A stretch of 64,000 bases of DNA from the NCBI GenBank assembly GCA_903921365.1, contig CAIXPS010000101.1, positions 1-64,000 on the forward strand, written 5' to 3'. Positions 42,962 through 52,291 of the stretch are shown here, one piece after another; position 1 is the first letter of the stretch; the number at the start of each line of letters is the position of its first letter. The notes beneath the pieces are model-generated. The model did no database searches. It had not been told where the DNA came from and saw nothing but the letters and a program-made list of their open reading frames with translations. Made by a program: the position numbers and the translations under genes. The stretch comes from an uncultured bacterium (lineage in GTDB: Bacteria; Chloroflexota; Anaerolineae; J036; Brachytrichaceae).

Positions 42962-44395
42962 TTGCTCAACCGTTTAGCCCAATGTGTCCTGGCCGCCGTG
43001 TTGCTCGCGGCGTGTCAGTCTCCGGTTAATCCATCATTCGCACCGCGCCCAGCGCCGCCCACGGTCATTCCAACGGCGATTTCCGTCAGCGGCGGGCGCG
43101 ATCCGCAGGCGCTCTCCGACACGTTCTTCGCCGCGCTGCAGAAAAGCGACTATAGCGCCGCCGAAGCCGACTTCGACGCCACGATGCAGAGCAAGCTTGG
43201 CCCGGAGGCGCTCAAACAGGTGTGGGAAGGGCTGGTTACTCAGGTCGGAACGTATCAAAAGCCACTCGGCACCCGAACGCAGGCGCAAGCGCCCTATTAC
43301 GCCGTTATCACCACACTGCAGTTCGAGCGCGCCGCGCTGGATATGCGCGTCGTGGTGGACACCAACACCGGCCTGATCACCGGGCTATTCTTCACACCGA
43401 ACCAGAACCCTGCTTCTGTTCAGGCCACTGCCGAGGCTGCCTACAGCCCGCCTGCCTATGCCGATCATAGCCGCTTCACCGAACGCGAGGTCGCCGTCGG
43501 CTCCGCGCCATGGGCGCTGTCCGGCACGCTCAGCCTGCCCACCGGCGACGGGCCATTCCCGGTGGTCGTGCTGGTGCATGGCTCGGGGCCAAGCGACCGC
43601 GATGAAACCATCGGGTTGAATAAACCGTTCCGCGACCTGGCGTGGGGTCTGGCAACGGCTGGCGTGGCCGTGCTGCGATACGAGAAACGCACTCGCGCTT
43701 ACGCGGCGCAGATGGCGAACCTCATCACCGGTTTTACCGTGAAGGAAGAGACGACTGACGACGCGCACGCCGCGATCGCGCTGCTGCGCCAACTCCGCGA
43801 CATCGATCCGAAGCGCATTTACGTCCTGGGACACAGCCTCGGCGGCATGCTGATCCCGCGCATCGGGCAGGCTGATCCCGATCTCGCCGGACTGATCATC
43901 ATGGCGGGGCCGACGCGTCCGTTGCAGACGCTGGTGGTCGAACAAACCGCCTACCTGCTCTCGCTGCATGGCGCCCAAACCGATCAAGACAGGACTACGC
44001 TGGAACAAACTCGCACTGCGGCTGCCGCAATTGACGCACTCACACCTTCAGATGCTACTGCGGGCGCGGCCAACCTATTCGGTGCGCCGCCGTCTTACTG
44101 GCTCGACCTGCGCGCCTACAACCCGGTCGAAGTGGCCGCGACTTTGCGCCAGCGCATTCTGATCCTGCAGGGCGGCCGCGACTATCAGGTCACACTGGAT
44201 GATTTGAAAGGCTGGCAGGACGCGCTGACGGCGCGAGCAAACGTTGAGGTGACACTGTTCCCCGATCTGAACCATTTGTTCGCGACCGGTCAAGGCAAGA
44301 GCACGCCCGACGAGTACAACCAGCCGGGTCACGTTGCTGCGCCGGTGATTGCGCGCATCAGCGCATGGATACAGGCGCCGCGTAGATTATCATAA
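42962..44395 (+). CDS. Alpha/beta-hydrolase lipoprotein with DUF3887-like domain
   Basis: 477 residues starting at TTG 42962. The leader ends in LLAACQS, a clean lipobox, so it is a lipoprotein. Residues about 45-140 resemble the DUF3887 domain often fused to such hydrolases. The hydrolase part has VLVHGSGPSDRDE, the nucleophile elbow GHSLGG, LQGGRDYQV with the acid Asp and FPDLNHLF with the catalytic His. It should hydrolyse an ester or a similar bond outside the membrane; substrate unknown. It starts 21 bp after TatA. Confidence 0.88.
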   Translation: MLNRLAQCVLAAVLLAACQSPVNPSFAPRPAPPTVIPTAISVSGGRDPQALSDTFFAALQKSDYSAAEADFDATMQSKLGPEALKQVWEGLVTQVGTYQKPLGTRTQAQAPYYAVITTLQFERAALDMRVVVDTNTGLITGLFFTPNQNPASVQATAEAAYSPPAYADHSRFTEREVAVGSAPWALSGTLSLPTGDGPFPVVVLVHGSGPSDRDETIGLNKPFRDLAWGLATAGVAVLRYEKRTRAYAAQMANLITGFTVKEETTDDAHAAIALLRQLRDIDPKRIYVLGHSLGGMLIPRIGQADPDLAGLIIMAGPTRPLQTLVVEQTAYLLSLHGAQTDQDRTTLEQTRTAAAAIDALTPSDATAGAANLFGAPPSYWLDLRAYNPVEVAATLRQRILILQGGRDYQVTLDDLKGWQDALTARANVEVTLFPDLNHLFATGQGKSTPDEYNQPGHVAAPVIARISAWIQAPRRLS

Positions 44396-44401
44396 GACCA
44401 C

Positions 44402-47038
44402 ATGCCAGAAACGAGCAGCAATAAGTCCACGTTTGGCGCATGGCTGAAACAGCGCCGCAAGGAATTGGACCTTACTCAGAACGAACTTGCAGGCCAGATT
44501 GGATGCGCCACAGACACCGTCAAGAAGATGGAGTCGGGTGTGTTGCGCCCTTCCAAACAACTGAGTGAGTTGATGGCCATATTCTTTGGCATCAAGCTGG
44601 AGGACCGCAACACCTTCATCCAGTTCGCGCGCGGGCTGGCGGTGGATGTCCTCTTTGAGACGGCCACACCCACTGGTACTGGCGCTGCCGCCTCGGTGCG
44701 CGCTGCGCCGCGCAATGCGGCCCAGCCCGGCCCAGAAGCGTTGTTTCGGTCGCCCGTCCCTTTTACGTCGTTCGTAGGGCGCTCGCGCGAATTGCACGCT
44801 GCCTCGACTCTATTGTTGCAGGGCGCCACGCGACTGTTGACGTTGTATGGCCCGCCCGGCGTCGGCAAAACACGGCTGAGCCAGGAAATTGCTGTGCGCC
44901 TGCAGAATGAGTTCGCGCACGGCGTGTGTTTTGTGCCCCTCGCGCCAATCACGGATGCGGCCATGGTGCTTCCGGCCATCGCGGCCGCGTTGCGCCAGAA
45001 AGAAACGCCAGGCGAGACGCTGTTGCAGACGGTGCAGTCGTTCCTGGTGGACAAGCGCCTGCTGCTCGTGCTTGACAACTTCGAGCAGGTTGTCGACGCC
45101 GCGCCGATCATTCATGATCTGCTCACTGCCGCGCCAGGTGTGAAGGCGCTGGTGAGCAGCCGCGAAATCCTCAAGTTGTATGGCGAACAGGGCTTTCCAC
45201 TCCCGCCGCTTGAAGTGCCCGACGTGCGCCTCAAATCCATCCCGCCGCTGGAGGCGATTGCGCTGTATCCATCGGTGGAGCTATTCGCCCAACGCGCGCG
45301 CGCCAACAAACCGGACTTCATACTGACGCGCGCCAATGCGGCGGAGGTGGCGCAGATTTGCGCCTGGCTCGACGGGCTACCGCTGGCGATCGAAATGGCC
45401 GCTGCGCAGGTCAAGTGGCTGCCGCTGCCGCGCCTGCTGGCCGAGTTGAGCGAGCGGCTCACCGAGTTGACTGGCGGGATGCGCGACCTGAGCCCGCGCC
45501 AACAGACGTTGCGCGGCGCAATTGATTGGAGCTTCCAGTTGCTCAGCGCCGCCGACCGGGCGCTGTTCACCTATCTCGCGATTTTTGTCGGCGGCTTTTC
45601 GTCCGAGGCGGCGCTGGATATCATCAGCAATCCGCGCTATCCAATCTCATCCGCGCTGGAGCAACTGGCTGATAAAAGCTTATTACGCAGCGAAATGGAT
45701 GCCGATGGCGCCGCGCGCTTCGCGATGTTCGAGATGATCCGCGAGTATGCGCTCGAAAAACTGGAAGCGTCGGGCGAGATGATCGAGATCGGGCGCAGGC
45801 ATGCCTATCATTACCTGAGTCTGGTGCGCCACGCCGAACTGCACTTTGGCGCCTCCGACGAAGGGGTGTGGATGAACCGCCTCGACATCGACCTGAGCAA
45901 CCTGCGCGCCGCGTTCAACTGGTTCACGTCAAATGATCCCGTCAAAGGACTGGAACTGGCCGTGCTGGTCTGGCCGTTCTACGCCACCGTCGGCTATCTC
46001 ACCGAGATACGCGCGCGCGTCAAAGACCTGCTGCAATTGGCAGTCGACGCGCCTCCGCTTTTGCGTGGATGGGGCTTGCGCGCAGAGGCGGCGCTTGCCA
46101 ACCACCAGGGCGATTGGCAAGCGTCCACGCTGCTGGCTGATCAGTGTCTTGACCTTTTTCGCGCACAGGGTGCCAAAGACGGTATCGCGGCAGCGCTGCA
46201 CCTCAAAGGAAGCATCGCCTTTATGCGCAGCGAATACGCGACCGCAACGACCTACTTCACCGAGGCGCTGGCGCTATACCGTGAGACGGGCAATCTTCAA
46301 TCGGCTGCGACGGTGCTGCGCAACCTCGGTTTGATCGCCAAGGATCAGGGGGATTACGCGCGCGCCATCGGTCTGTACGACGAGAGCATGGGGATGCATC
46401 GCGCACTTGGCAACAAGCGCGGCATTATGGCATCGCTGACGCATATGAGCATCGCCTACTACTGGATGGGCGAGTACGCGCGCGCAGGAGCGGTTGGCGA
46501 ACAGGCGCTGGATCTCTATCGCGGCTCGGACAATCGGCTCGATGAGGCCTACGCGCTCGAGAATCTGGGGATGATTTATTACAAACAGGGTGATTTGGCG
46601 CGCGCCGAAAAACTACTGATCGAATGTCTGGACATGATGCGCGACCTGGGCAACCAGTCCGGCATCGCCCTTGTTTATACCGACTACGGCCTCGTGCTCT
46701 ATGCGCGCGGCGACAGCGCCCAGGCTATTGAGATGCACCGCCAGGGGCTGCACTACAGCACTGTGGTGGATGACAAGCGCCGCATTGCCTTCTGCCTTGA
46801 AGGGCTGGCGATAGCCGTGGGAGCGGAACACCCTGCCTATGCCGCGCAACTCTTTGGCGCTGCGGAACACCTGCGCCAGGTCATCGGCTCGCCCCTGCCG
46901 CCCTCGGAGATTCACGATTACAACGCCGCCATGGAAAAGGCGCGCACGGCGCTCGGCGATGCTGCCTACGCCAGCGCCCACGCGGCGGGCGCGTCCATGA
47001 TGCTCAGCGATGCAATTGCGTTTGCGTCTCACTCGTAG
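44402..47038 (+). CDS. STAND-type regulator: HTH-XRE, NB-ARC ATPase, TPR repeats
   Basis: 878 residues. An N-terminal XRE helix-turn-helix (about 10-65, LTQNELAGQIGCATDTVKKME) binds DNA. The NB-ARC ATPase has a Walker A GPPGVGKT (150-157), Walker B LLLVLDNFEQV, sensor-1 ALVSSREIL and the GLPLAIEMAA motif, then a winged-helix segment. The C-terminal third is TPR-like with units of about 40 residues (FTEALALYRETGNLQSAATV). Such proteins are signal-gated transcription switches. A TATCAT lies 8 bases before the ATG, so it may be leaderless. Its ligand and target genes are not evident. Confidence 0.92.
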   Translation: MPETSSNKSTFGAWLKQRRKELDLTQNELAGQIGCATDTVKKMESGVLRPSKQLSELMAIFFGIKLEDRNTFIQFARGLAVDVLFETATPTGTGAAASVRAAPRNAAQPGPEALFRSPVPFTSFVGRSRELHAASTLLLQGATRLLTLYGPPGVGKTRLSQEIAVRLQNEFAHGVCFVPLAPITDAAMVLPAIAAALRQKETPGETLLQTVQSFLVDKRLLLVLDNFEQVVDAAPIIHDLLTAAPGVKALVSSREILKLYGEQGFPLPPLEVPDVRLKSIPPLEAIALYPSVELFAQRARANKPDFILTRANAAEVAQICAWLDGLPLAIEMAAAQVKWLPLPRLLAELSERLTELTGGMRDLSPRQQTLRGAIDWSFQLLSAADRALFTYLAIFVGGFSSEAALDIISNPRYPISSALEQLADKSLLRSEMDADGAARFAMFEMIREYALEKLEASGEMIEIGRRHAYHYLSLVRHAELHFGASDEGVWMNRLDIDLSNLRAAFNWFTSNDPVKGLELAVLVWPFYATVGYLTEIRARVKDLLQLAVDAPPLLRGWGLRAEAALANHQGDWQASTLLADQCLDLFRAQGAKDGIAAALHLKGSIAFMRSEYATATTYFTEALALYRETGNLQSAATVLRNLGLIAKDQGDYARAIGLYDESMGMHRALGNKRGIMASLTHMSIAYYWMGEYARAGAVGEQALDLYRGSDNRLDEAYALENLGMIYYKQGDLARAEKLLIECLDMMRDLGNQSGIALVYTDYGLVLYARGDSAQAIEMHRQGLHYSTVVDDKRRIAFCLEGLAIAVGAEHPAYAAQLFGAAEHLRQVIGSPLPPSEIHDYNAAMEKARTALGDAAYASAHAAGASMMLSDAIAFASHS

Positions 47039-47040
47039 CA

Positions 47041-47075
47041 CTGTCATTCCGACCGCGAAGCGGGAGGAATCCTGG
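47041..47075. repeat. Dispersed palindromic repeat of the TCATTCC...GGAATC type
   Basis: TGTCATTCCGACCGCGAAGC followed by GGGAGGAATCC lies in the gap between two convergent genes. The centre CCGCGAAGCGG is a palindrome. The sequence matches a widely seen class of intergenic repeats in diverse bacteria, as far as I recall; only one copy is in this window. Confidence 0.55.
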
Positions 47076-47120
47076 CATCACGCCGACGCGCGCAAAACAC
47101 TACACCGCCGGAAACGTAAA

Positions 47121-47756
47121 TCAATGATCGCCTACATCGCCGCCTGCGGTCAACGTCCTCAGATGGCAACGGTCGTTCAGGCTGCGCATGCGCCAACGCG
47201 CATGCCCATGTTCGTAGCTCACCTTGGTGACGGATGTGTTGCCGAAGTGAAACGGCTGCCGCCGGATAGGCGGCAGGTCTAGAATCGCGCTGACCATCGC
47301 CCCAAGCGTCCCGCCGTGGCACACGACCACGATCATTTTCTCGCGATGCCGGTTCACCACCTCGTCAAGAAACGAACTGACGCGCGCGCGCATCTCCAGG
47401 CCGGTCTCGGCGCCCGGGCCAACGTGATCCAGGCCTTCGTCCCAGCGGTGCGGCGGCATCATCTGCTCGATTTCGGCTGCCGTCAAGCCCGTCCAGGCGC
47501 CCATGTGATATTCGCGCAGCCGGTCATCGAAGATGACGCGCAAGTGGTGTGGATCAGCAATGGCGCGCGCAGTATCGGCGGCGCGCTGCAACGGGCTGGA
47601 ATAAACGGCAATAAGCGGTTTGCGCTGGAAACGGTCTCCGACCAGGCGCGTCTGTTTGCGCCCGTAATCGTCAAGCGGCAGATCCAGCCAACCCTGGATC
47701 TGTTGCGCTGCATTGCCCACGCTGCGAGCGTGTCGCACCAGGTAGAGCGTCGTCAT
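47121..47756 (-). CDS. Histidine phosphatase superfamily protein
   Basis: 211 residues. LYLVRHARSVGNAAQQIQGW holds the RHG-type catalytic motif (RHA) with the phosphorylated His; VVVCHGGTLGAM supplies the second His, and RLREYHMGAWTGLT the acid region. This is the phosphoglycerate-mutase-like fold. Members hydrolyse small phosphates such as alpha-ribazole phosphate or phosphoglycerate. It overlaps the meaB stop codon by 4 bp, so it is translated with the B12-linked genes and could act on a B12-related phosphate; that is inference. Confidence 0.9.
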   Translation of the reverse strand: MTTLYLVRHARSVGNAAQQIQGWLDLPLDDYGRKQTRLVGDRFQRKPLIAVYSSPLQRAADTARAIADPHHLRVIFDDRLREYHMGAWTGLTAAEIEQMMPPHRWDEGLDHVGPGAETGLEMRARVSSFLDEVVNRHREKMIVVVCHGGTLGAMVSAILDLPPIRRQPFHFGNTSVTKVSYEHGHARWRMRSLNDRCHLRTLTAGGDVGDH

Positions 47757-48733
47757 AGATGTAAGCTGTCCAGCAATTTCAGCGCAGCCTCAGCCGGATG
47801 CAGGCTGCGCTGACCGACCGCGGCCAGCACGGCCTGATAGTCGATTTGCGTGATGCGCCGCATGGCCGTCTGCAACAGCAATTCGCGCAGGCGCGCCTTG
47901 ATGTCGGACTCGATGCGCTGCTGGTAGCGCCGTTCGCCCTCGCCCGTAGCGACCAGGTAGTCCCTGTGAGTGTCAACGGCGGCCAGCAGTTCGACGATGC
48001 CCTCGCGGTTGAGCGCACTCACCTTGACGATGGGCGGTCGCCAGCCGGTCCCATCATCCGACGCAAGTTCGGTCGCGGCGCGAGCGCCGTGGTGGCCGTT
48101 CGCCGGCGCGATGTCGAGCGCCGATTGCAGTGCGCTGATTGTTTGCGCCACGCCTTCACGGTCGGCCTTGTTCACCGCAATCACGTCGGCGATCTCGAGG
48201 ATGCCGGCCTTCACCGCCTGCACCTCATCGCCTGCGCCAGGCGCTTCGACTACGATAACCGTCTGCGCGATGCGCGCCACATCCACTTCCAACTGCCCCG
48301 CGCCTACCGTCTCGATCAGGACGATTTCGAATCCGTAGGCATCGAGCGCACTCACCACGTCGGCGGTGGCTGCCGCTATCCCGCCAAGCGCCCCACGGCT
48401 GGCCATGCTGCGGATGAAAATACCGCTATCGCCATACAGATCGCGCATGCGGATGCGGTCACCGAGGATGGCCCCGCCGCTGAACGGGCTGCTGGGGTCG
48501 ACGGCGACGATGGCGACCTGCGGCTGGTCGAGGCCGCTACGCAGGCGCCAGGCGCGCGCCATCTCGCTGACGAGTGTGCTCTTGCCCGATCCGGGCGCGC
48601 CCGTTATGCCGATGACGCGCGCGCGACCGGTGTGGGGATAAAGCGCGTTCAGCGCCTCCTGCGCGCCACGCTCGCCGTTTTCGATGCGCGTGATCAGCCG
48701 CGCCAGGTCTCGCCGAGTAAGGTTCAGGCTCAT
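47753..48733 (-). CDS. meaB: Methylmalonyl-CoA mutase-associated GTPase MeaB
   Basis: 326 residues of the G3E GTPase family. The P-loop is GITGAPGSGKST, with VDPSSPFSGGAILGDRIRM, IRSMASRGALGGI and the switch VLIETVGAGQLEVD; NKADREG is the base-recognition motif. MeaB guards methylmalonyl-CoA mutase by gating adenosylcobalamin loading and removing damaged cofactor. It lies 18 bp after the mutase B12-binding subunit, as expected. The large catalytic subunit is not in this window. Confidence 0.95.
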   Translation of the reverse strand: MSLNLTRRDLARLITRIENGERGAQEALNALYPHTGRARVIGITGAPGSGKSTLVSEMARAWRLRSGLDQPQVAIVAVDPSSPFSGGAILGDRIRMRDLYGDSGIFIRSMASRGALGGIAAATADVVSALDAYGFEIVLIETVGAGQLEVDVARIAQTVIVVEAPGAGDEVQAVKAGILEIADVIAVNKADREGVAQTISALQSALDIAPANGHHGARAATELASDDGTGWRPPIVKVSALNREGIVELLAAVDTHRDYLVATGEGERRYQQRIESDIKARLRELLLQTAMRRITQIDYQAVLAAVGQRSLHPAEAALKLLDSLHL

Positions 48734-48751
48734 TGCCGCGCGTCCGCTGTC

Positions 48752-49195
48752 TCAATCGCGCGCGGGGGTGCGCGCGCGGATAAACGCGATGATGTCGGCG
48801 ATGGGGCTGCCGGGGCCGAAGACGCCAGCGATGCCAGCCTGCACCAACGCCGGCACGTCTTCGTCGGGGATGATGCCGCCGGCGAAAATCGGCACATCGC
48901 TCAATCCCCGCTCGCGCAATGCCTCGGCAATGCGGGGCAGCAACACATTGTGCGCGCCGCTCAGAATGCTGAGACCTACGGCGTCAACGTCCTCCTGCAA
49001 GGCCGCTTCGGCAATCATCTCGGGCGTCTGGCGCAGACCGGTATAGATCACCTCCATCCCGGCGTCACGCAACGCGCGCGCGATCACCTTCGCGCCACGA
49101 TCGTGGCCGTCCAGCCCGGGTTTGGCAATAAGTATGCGCAATGGCCGGGCAGAAATCTCGCTGGCGCCTGGTTTCGGTTCTGGTAGTGTTGTCAT
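48752..49195 (-). CDS. Cobalamin-binding subunit of methylmalonyl-CoA mutase
   Basis: 147 residues. [20 protein letters not shown] carries the DxHxxG motif whose His ligates cobalt; [20 protein letters not shown] and [10 protein letters not shown] are the other B12-fold blocks. The protein corresponds to the isolated C-terminal domain of the mutase, so the enzyme is made from separate chains in this organism. A minus-strand TATAAT (49205-49210) 9 bases before the ATG gives a probable leaderless start. It interconverts methylmalonyl- and succinyl-CoA together with the missing large chain. Confidence 0.94.
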   Translation of the reverse strand: MTTLPEPKPGASEISARPLRILIAKPGLDGHDRGAKVIARALRDAGMEVIYTGLRQTPEMIAEAALQEDVDAVGLSILSGAHNVLLPRIAEALRERGLSDVPIFAGGIIPDEDVPALVQAGIAGVFGPGSPIADIIAFIRARTPARD

Positions 49196-49204
49196 GACGC
49201 GATG

Positions 49205-49210
49205 ATTATA
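49205..49210 (-). promoter_or_regulatory. Candidate -10 element of a leaderless promoter
   Basis: TATAAT on the minus strand 9 bases before the ATG of the B12-binding subunit, within the 29-bp gap to rsmG. The expected start of transcription is at or within 3 bases of the ATG. Confidence 0.5.
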
Positions 49211-49224
49211 TTGGAGATTAGTGA

Positions 49225-49959
49225 TTACAAAAACGGTTCACTGCGGGGTTTCCCAGCGGGACGCGGATAGATCGATGGCGAGGGTTTAGCCTTGCGGATG
49301 ACGACGAGCGCCCTTTGATCGGGCGCGCCGGGCAACGTCACCGGTTCGACACGGTCGAGTTCTCCGCCGATCAGTTTGATCGCGCGCGCTGCCTGCGCGG
49401 CCTCCACCTGCGCGTCGCTGCCCTTCATCGCGATACACACGCCGTTCATGCGGGCGAGTGGCAGCAGATATTCGACCAGCGTCGGCAGAGGCGCGAGCGC
49501 GCGCGCAATCACGACTTTGTAGTAGGCGCGGTGATGCTTGTCGTGCGCCAGTTCCTCGGCGCGGCCCTTGATGACCCGTATGCCGATCAACCCCAGTTCG
49601 GCGATGACGGTCTCGCAGAATGCGACCTTCTTACCGGTGCCGTCCACCAGCGTAACATCGAGGTCGGGACGCGCAATCTTAAGCGGGATGCCGGGCAACC
49701 CTGCGCCGGTGCCAACGTCGACGAGCGTCAGGCCAGGCGTGGATGGAATCGCGCGCAGAGCGGTCAACGAGTCGGCGAAATGGCGCGACAGGATCGACTC
49801 GTCATCGGTGATGGCGGTGAGGTTCATGCGCTCGTTCCACTCGACCAGCAGGTCGCGGAATTGGGCGAATTGAGCGGCTTGCGCCGTATCGAGCATCACG
49901 CCGATAGCGGCGGCAGCGGTTTGGATCTGTTCAGTGGTCAGGCTCATGGATTGAGCCAT
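49225..49959 (-). CDS. rsmG: 16S rRNA (guanine527-N7)-methyltransferase RsmG
   Basis: 244 residues. The SAM-binding motif is [44 protein letters not shown] is the family signature before it, and [20 protein letters not shown] follows. RsmG methylates N7 of G527 in 16S rRNA. The usual gid/mnmG neighbour is absent. ATGs at 49959 and 49944 both fit. Its first codons overlap the tail of a pseudogene reading frame on the same strand. Confidence 0.96.
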   Translation of the reverse strand: MAQSMSLTTEQIQTAAAAIGVMLDTAQAAQFAQFRDLLVEWNERMNLTAITDDESILSRHFADSLTALRAIPSTPGLTLVDVGTGAGLPGIPLKIARPDLDVTLVDGTGKKVAFCETVIAELGLIGIRVIKGRAEELAHDKHHRAYYKVVIARALAPLPTLVEYLLPLARMNGVCIAMKGSDAQVEAAQAARAIKLIGGELDRVEPVTLPGAPDQRALVVIRKAKPSPSIYPRPAGKPRSEPFL

Positions 49960-50101
49960 TATCGTGCATCGCGGGACAAAACGTGAAATGTGAAATCACG
50001 ACGTAGGGGATGACCTGTGTGTCATCCCAATCCGGCAAACTGGTAACTGGCGACGCCGTCCTATTTGATGGATGGCTGAACGATTGGGAACCCCGGAGGG
50101 G

Positions 50102-50386
50102 TTTGCCTTGCACGATGTCGATTAGCGCGAGGTTTGCAAGTGATGAAGCCACACCACCGCCAAAGCCCGAGGTGCGGCACTCAGCCAACAGCTCCTCATG
50201 CATGGCGCGCGACTTCTCGTCTTCACACTGGTTGAAGGCGATGTTGGCTAGAAGGCGCCGTGCAGTAAGGGCCCCATGGGGATTACCGGCCTCGACCGCC
50301 GCAGATAAGGCTTGTTCTGCGAGTAATCGGGCATCTCTCAGCGTGATGGGTATACTGGAATCATCTTGCTGAACCCGGAGTGACAT
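50102..50386 (-). pseudogene. Truncated TPR fragment of a STAND-like regulator
   Basis: The reading frame encodes about 95 residues with TPR-like units (LAEQALSAAVEAGNPHGALT, MHEELLAECRTSGFGGGVAS, SLANLALIDIVQG) typical of the C-terminal third of LuxR/STAND regulators such as the one at 44402. After IVQG the frame runs into unrelated sequence. The N-terminal DNA-binding and ATPase parts are missing, since the next gene starts on the other strand at 50389. It reads as a remnant with both ends lost. Confidence 0.65.
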
Positions 50387-50388
50387 TC

Positions 50389-51024
50389 ATGAGCGACCCT
50401 GTGACCGAACCGTCGAGTGGTTTTTTCAGCGCCGCCTATCGCCAGAAACCGCCATGGGATATTGGCGAAGCACAACCCGCGTTGACCGCACTATTTGATG
50501 AATACCCGCCCGCCGGGCCGGCGTTGGACGCCGGTTGCGGTACTGGTACCCTCGTCTTTGCCCTGGCGCAGCGCGGCCTGACAGTTCTCGGCGTCGATAC
50601 CGCCTCAACCGCGATCAACCAGGCAGTCGATGCCGCAAAGTTGCTGCCTCCGGCAGTCGCAGAGCGCGTCGAGTTTCGCGCCGGCGACGCGCTGCATCCG
50701 TCGCAGTTGGACGCCGCACCATTCGCAACGATTGCCGACTGTGGCTTTCTGCACCTGTTCGGCCAGCCCGAGCGCGACCAGTATGCGCTGGATATGGCGA
50801 AGGCACTTGCGCCCGGCGGCAGGTACTACGTCCTGGGATTTGCGTTCGATGCGCCAATGGCAGCCATGCCGTTGCGCGTTGGCGAAGACGAGCTGCGTGC
50901 GCGATTCACACCGGAACGCGGCTGGAAGATACTGGCGGCACGCCCATCACAGTTTGCCTTAAGCGGTCCGCGTCGCACGGTCCCCGCAACCATCGCCTGC
51001 ATAGAAAGGATCACACACCCATGA
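50389..51024 (+). CDS. SAM-dependent methyltransferase
   Basis: 211 residues from the ATG at 50389 with GGAG 9 bases upstream. ALDAGCGTGTLVFALAQRG is motif I of class I methyltransferases, LGVDTAS motif II and FATIADCGFLHLF the acidic post-II loop. GYYR-like YYVLGFAF closes the Rossmann fold. The stop codon overlaps the start of the next gene (ATGA), so the two are translationally coupled. Substrate unknown; the UroD-like partner suggests a methyl-transfer pathway. Confidence 0.9.
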   Translation: MSDPVTEPSSGFFSAAYRQKPPWDIGEAQPALTALFDEYPPAGPALDAGCGTGTLVFALAQRGLTVLGVDTASTAINQAVDAAKLLPPAVAERVEFRAGDALHPSQLDAAPFATIADCGFLHLFGQPERDQYALDMAKALAPGGRYYVLGFAFDAPMAAMPLRVGEDELRARFTPERGWKILAARPSQFALSGPRRTVPATIACIERITHP

Positions 51025-52157
51025 ACTCACGCCAAAGGTACATCCAGACGCTATTATTCGGTCAGCCCGACCGCATCCCGCTCGACCCCGGCTACGGGCG
51101 CAAATCCACGCGAAGCGCCTGGCACGCCCAGGGGCTGCCGCCGGAGATCGACAGCGGCGACGCCATCGCGGAGTACGCCTATGGCTTGAACGGCGGGACG
51201 CTGCCGTGGCCACAACGCGGCGAAGACTTCTCGGTCAACACACGCATGATCCCCGAATTCACCGAGGAAGTGCTGTCGCGCGGTGAACGCACGCAGATCG
51301 TGCGCGACTGGAAGGGGAACGTGTGCGAGATATCGAACGAGTACACGACCGAGTACCTGCGCAACGCCATCGACTTCGTCACGCGCCGCTGGGTCAAATG
51401 CCCGGTCGAATCGCGCGCAGACTGGGATGACATGATGCGCCGTTACGACCCCGACGATCCGGCGCGCTACCCTGCGGACGCGACCGCGCGCGGCGTGCGT
51501 TTGCGCGAGCGCGCGTGGCCGATCACGATCAACATCAATGGCCCGTTCTGGCAACTGCGCGAGTGGCTCGGTTTCGAGAACCTGTGCTTCTTATTCCACG
51601 ATGATCCCGCCTTCGCGCGCGACATGATCTCGTTCTGGGACGACTTCGTCGCCCGTGTGCTGCGCAACGCTCTCCGTCACCTGGTGGTGGACGAAGTGCA
51701 TCTGTCGGAAGACATGGCCTTTAAGTCGTTTGCGATGATCTCGCCCGCCATGACGCGCGAGTATCTGCTGCCGGCGTATCGGCACTGGGGCGACATCATC
51801 CGCACCGCCGGCGTGCCCATCTACGGGATGGACTCGGACGGCTACATCGGTCAGTTGATCCCGATCTGGATCGACGCCGGGATCAACATGTGCGACCCGA
51901 TCGAGGTCGCGGCCGGCAACGACATCAACATGTTCCGCCGGCAGTTCGGGCGGCACATCAGCTTTCGCGGCGGCGTGGACAAACGCCAGATGGCGCAGGG
52001 CGGGCAGGCGTTGGCGGACGAGATGGCGCGCGTCGCGCCCGTGATCGGCGATGGCGGTTACATCCCCAGTTGCGACCACGGCGTCCCGTCGGATGTGTCG
52101 TTTCCCAACTTCGTCAACTACACCGGCATGCTCGCGCGGCTGACGGGATGGTTATAA
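51021..52157 (+). CDS. Uroporphyrinogen decarboxylase (URO-D)-like protein
   Basis: 378 residues from the ATG at 51021 with AAAGGA upstream; the long open stretch before it is the methyltransferase in another frame. NSRQRYIQTLLFGQPDRIPL is the standard URO-D superfamily opening. ININGPFWQLREWLGFENLC, IYGMDSDGYIGQLIPIWIDA, GINMCDPIEVAAGNDINMFR and ISFRGGVDKR follow the barrel of the group that includes MtaA/CmuA-type corrinoid-protein methyltransferases rather than true HemE. The tail IPSCDHGVPSDVSFPNFVNY is typical of that group. It probably binds a metal and transfers methyl groups or acts on a small methylated compound. Confidence 0.88.
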   Translation: MNSRQRYIQTLLFGQPDRIPLDPGYGRKSTRSAWHAQGLPPEIDSGDAIAEYAYGLNGGTLPWPQRGEDFSVNTRMIPEFTEEVLSRGERTQIVRDWKGNVCEISNEYTTEYLRNAIDFVTRRWVKCPVESRADWDDMMRRYDPDDPARYPADATARGVRLRERAWPITININGPFWQLREWLGFENLCFLFHDDPAFARDMISFWDDFVARVLRNALRHLVVDEVHLSEDMAFKSFAMISPAMTREYLLPAYRHWGDIIRTAGVPIYGMDSDGYIGQLIPIWIDAGINMCDPIEVAAGNDINMFRRQFGRHISFRGGVDKRQMAQGGQALADEMARVAPVIGDGGYIPSCDHGVPSDVSFPNFVNYTGMLARLTGWL

Positions 52158-52291
52158 CGTCTGCCACGCGCGCGCCTTCGGGTGTTGCACACCTGAAGGG
52201 TTTTCTGGATTTTGCACTAAAATTAACAATGTATTTGAGATAATCAGGTTGCGCCTCGACGCGCGCCTGTTTGTGATTGTCGGAGGACATG

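Noticed and set aside
47753-49195. Complete methylmalonyl-CoA mutase operon
   Set aside because: Only the B12-binding subunit and MeaB are here; no large catalytic subunit was found in the window.
50535-51020. Long open frame before the UroD-like start
   Set aside because: It overlaps a complete methyltransferase in another frame; the Arg-rich translation is the usual product of a shifted high-GC frame.
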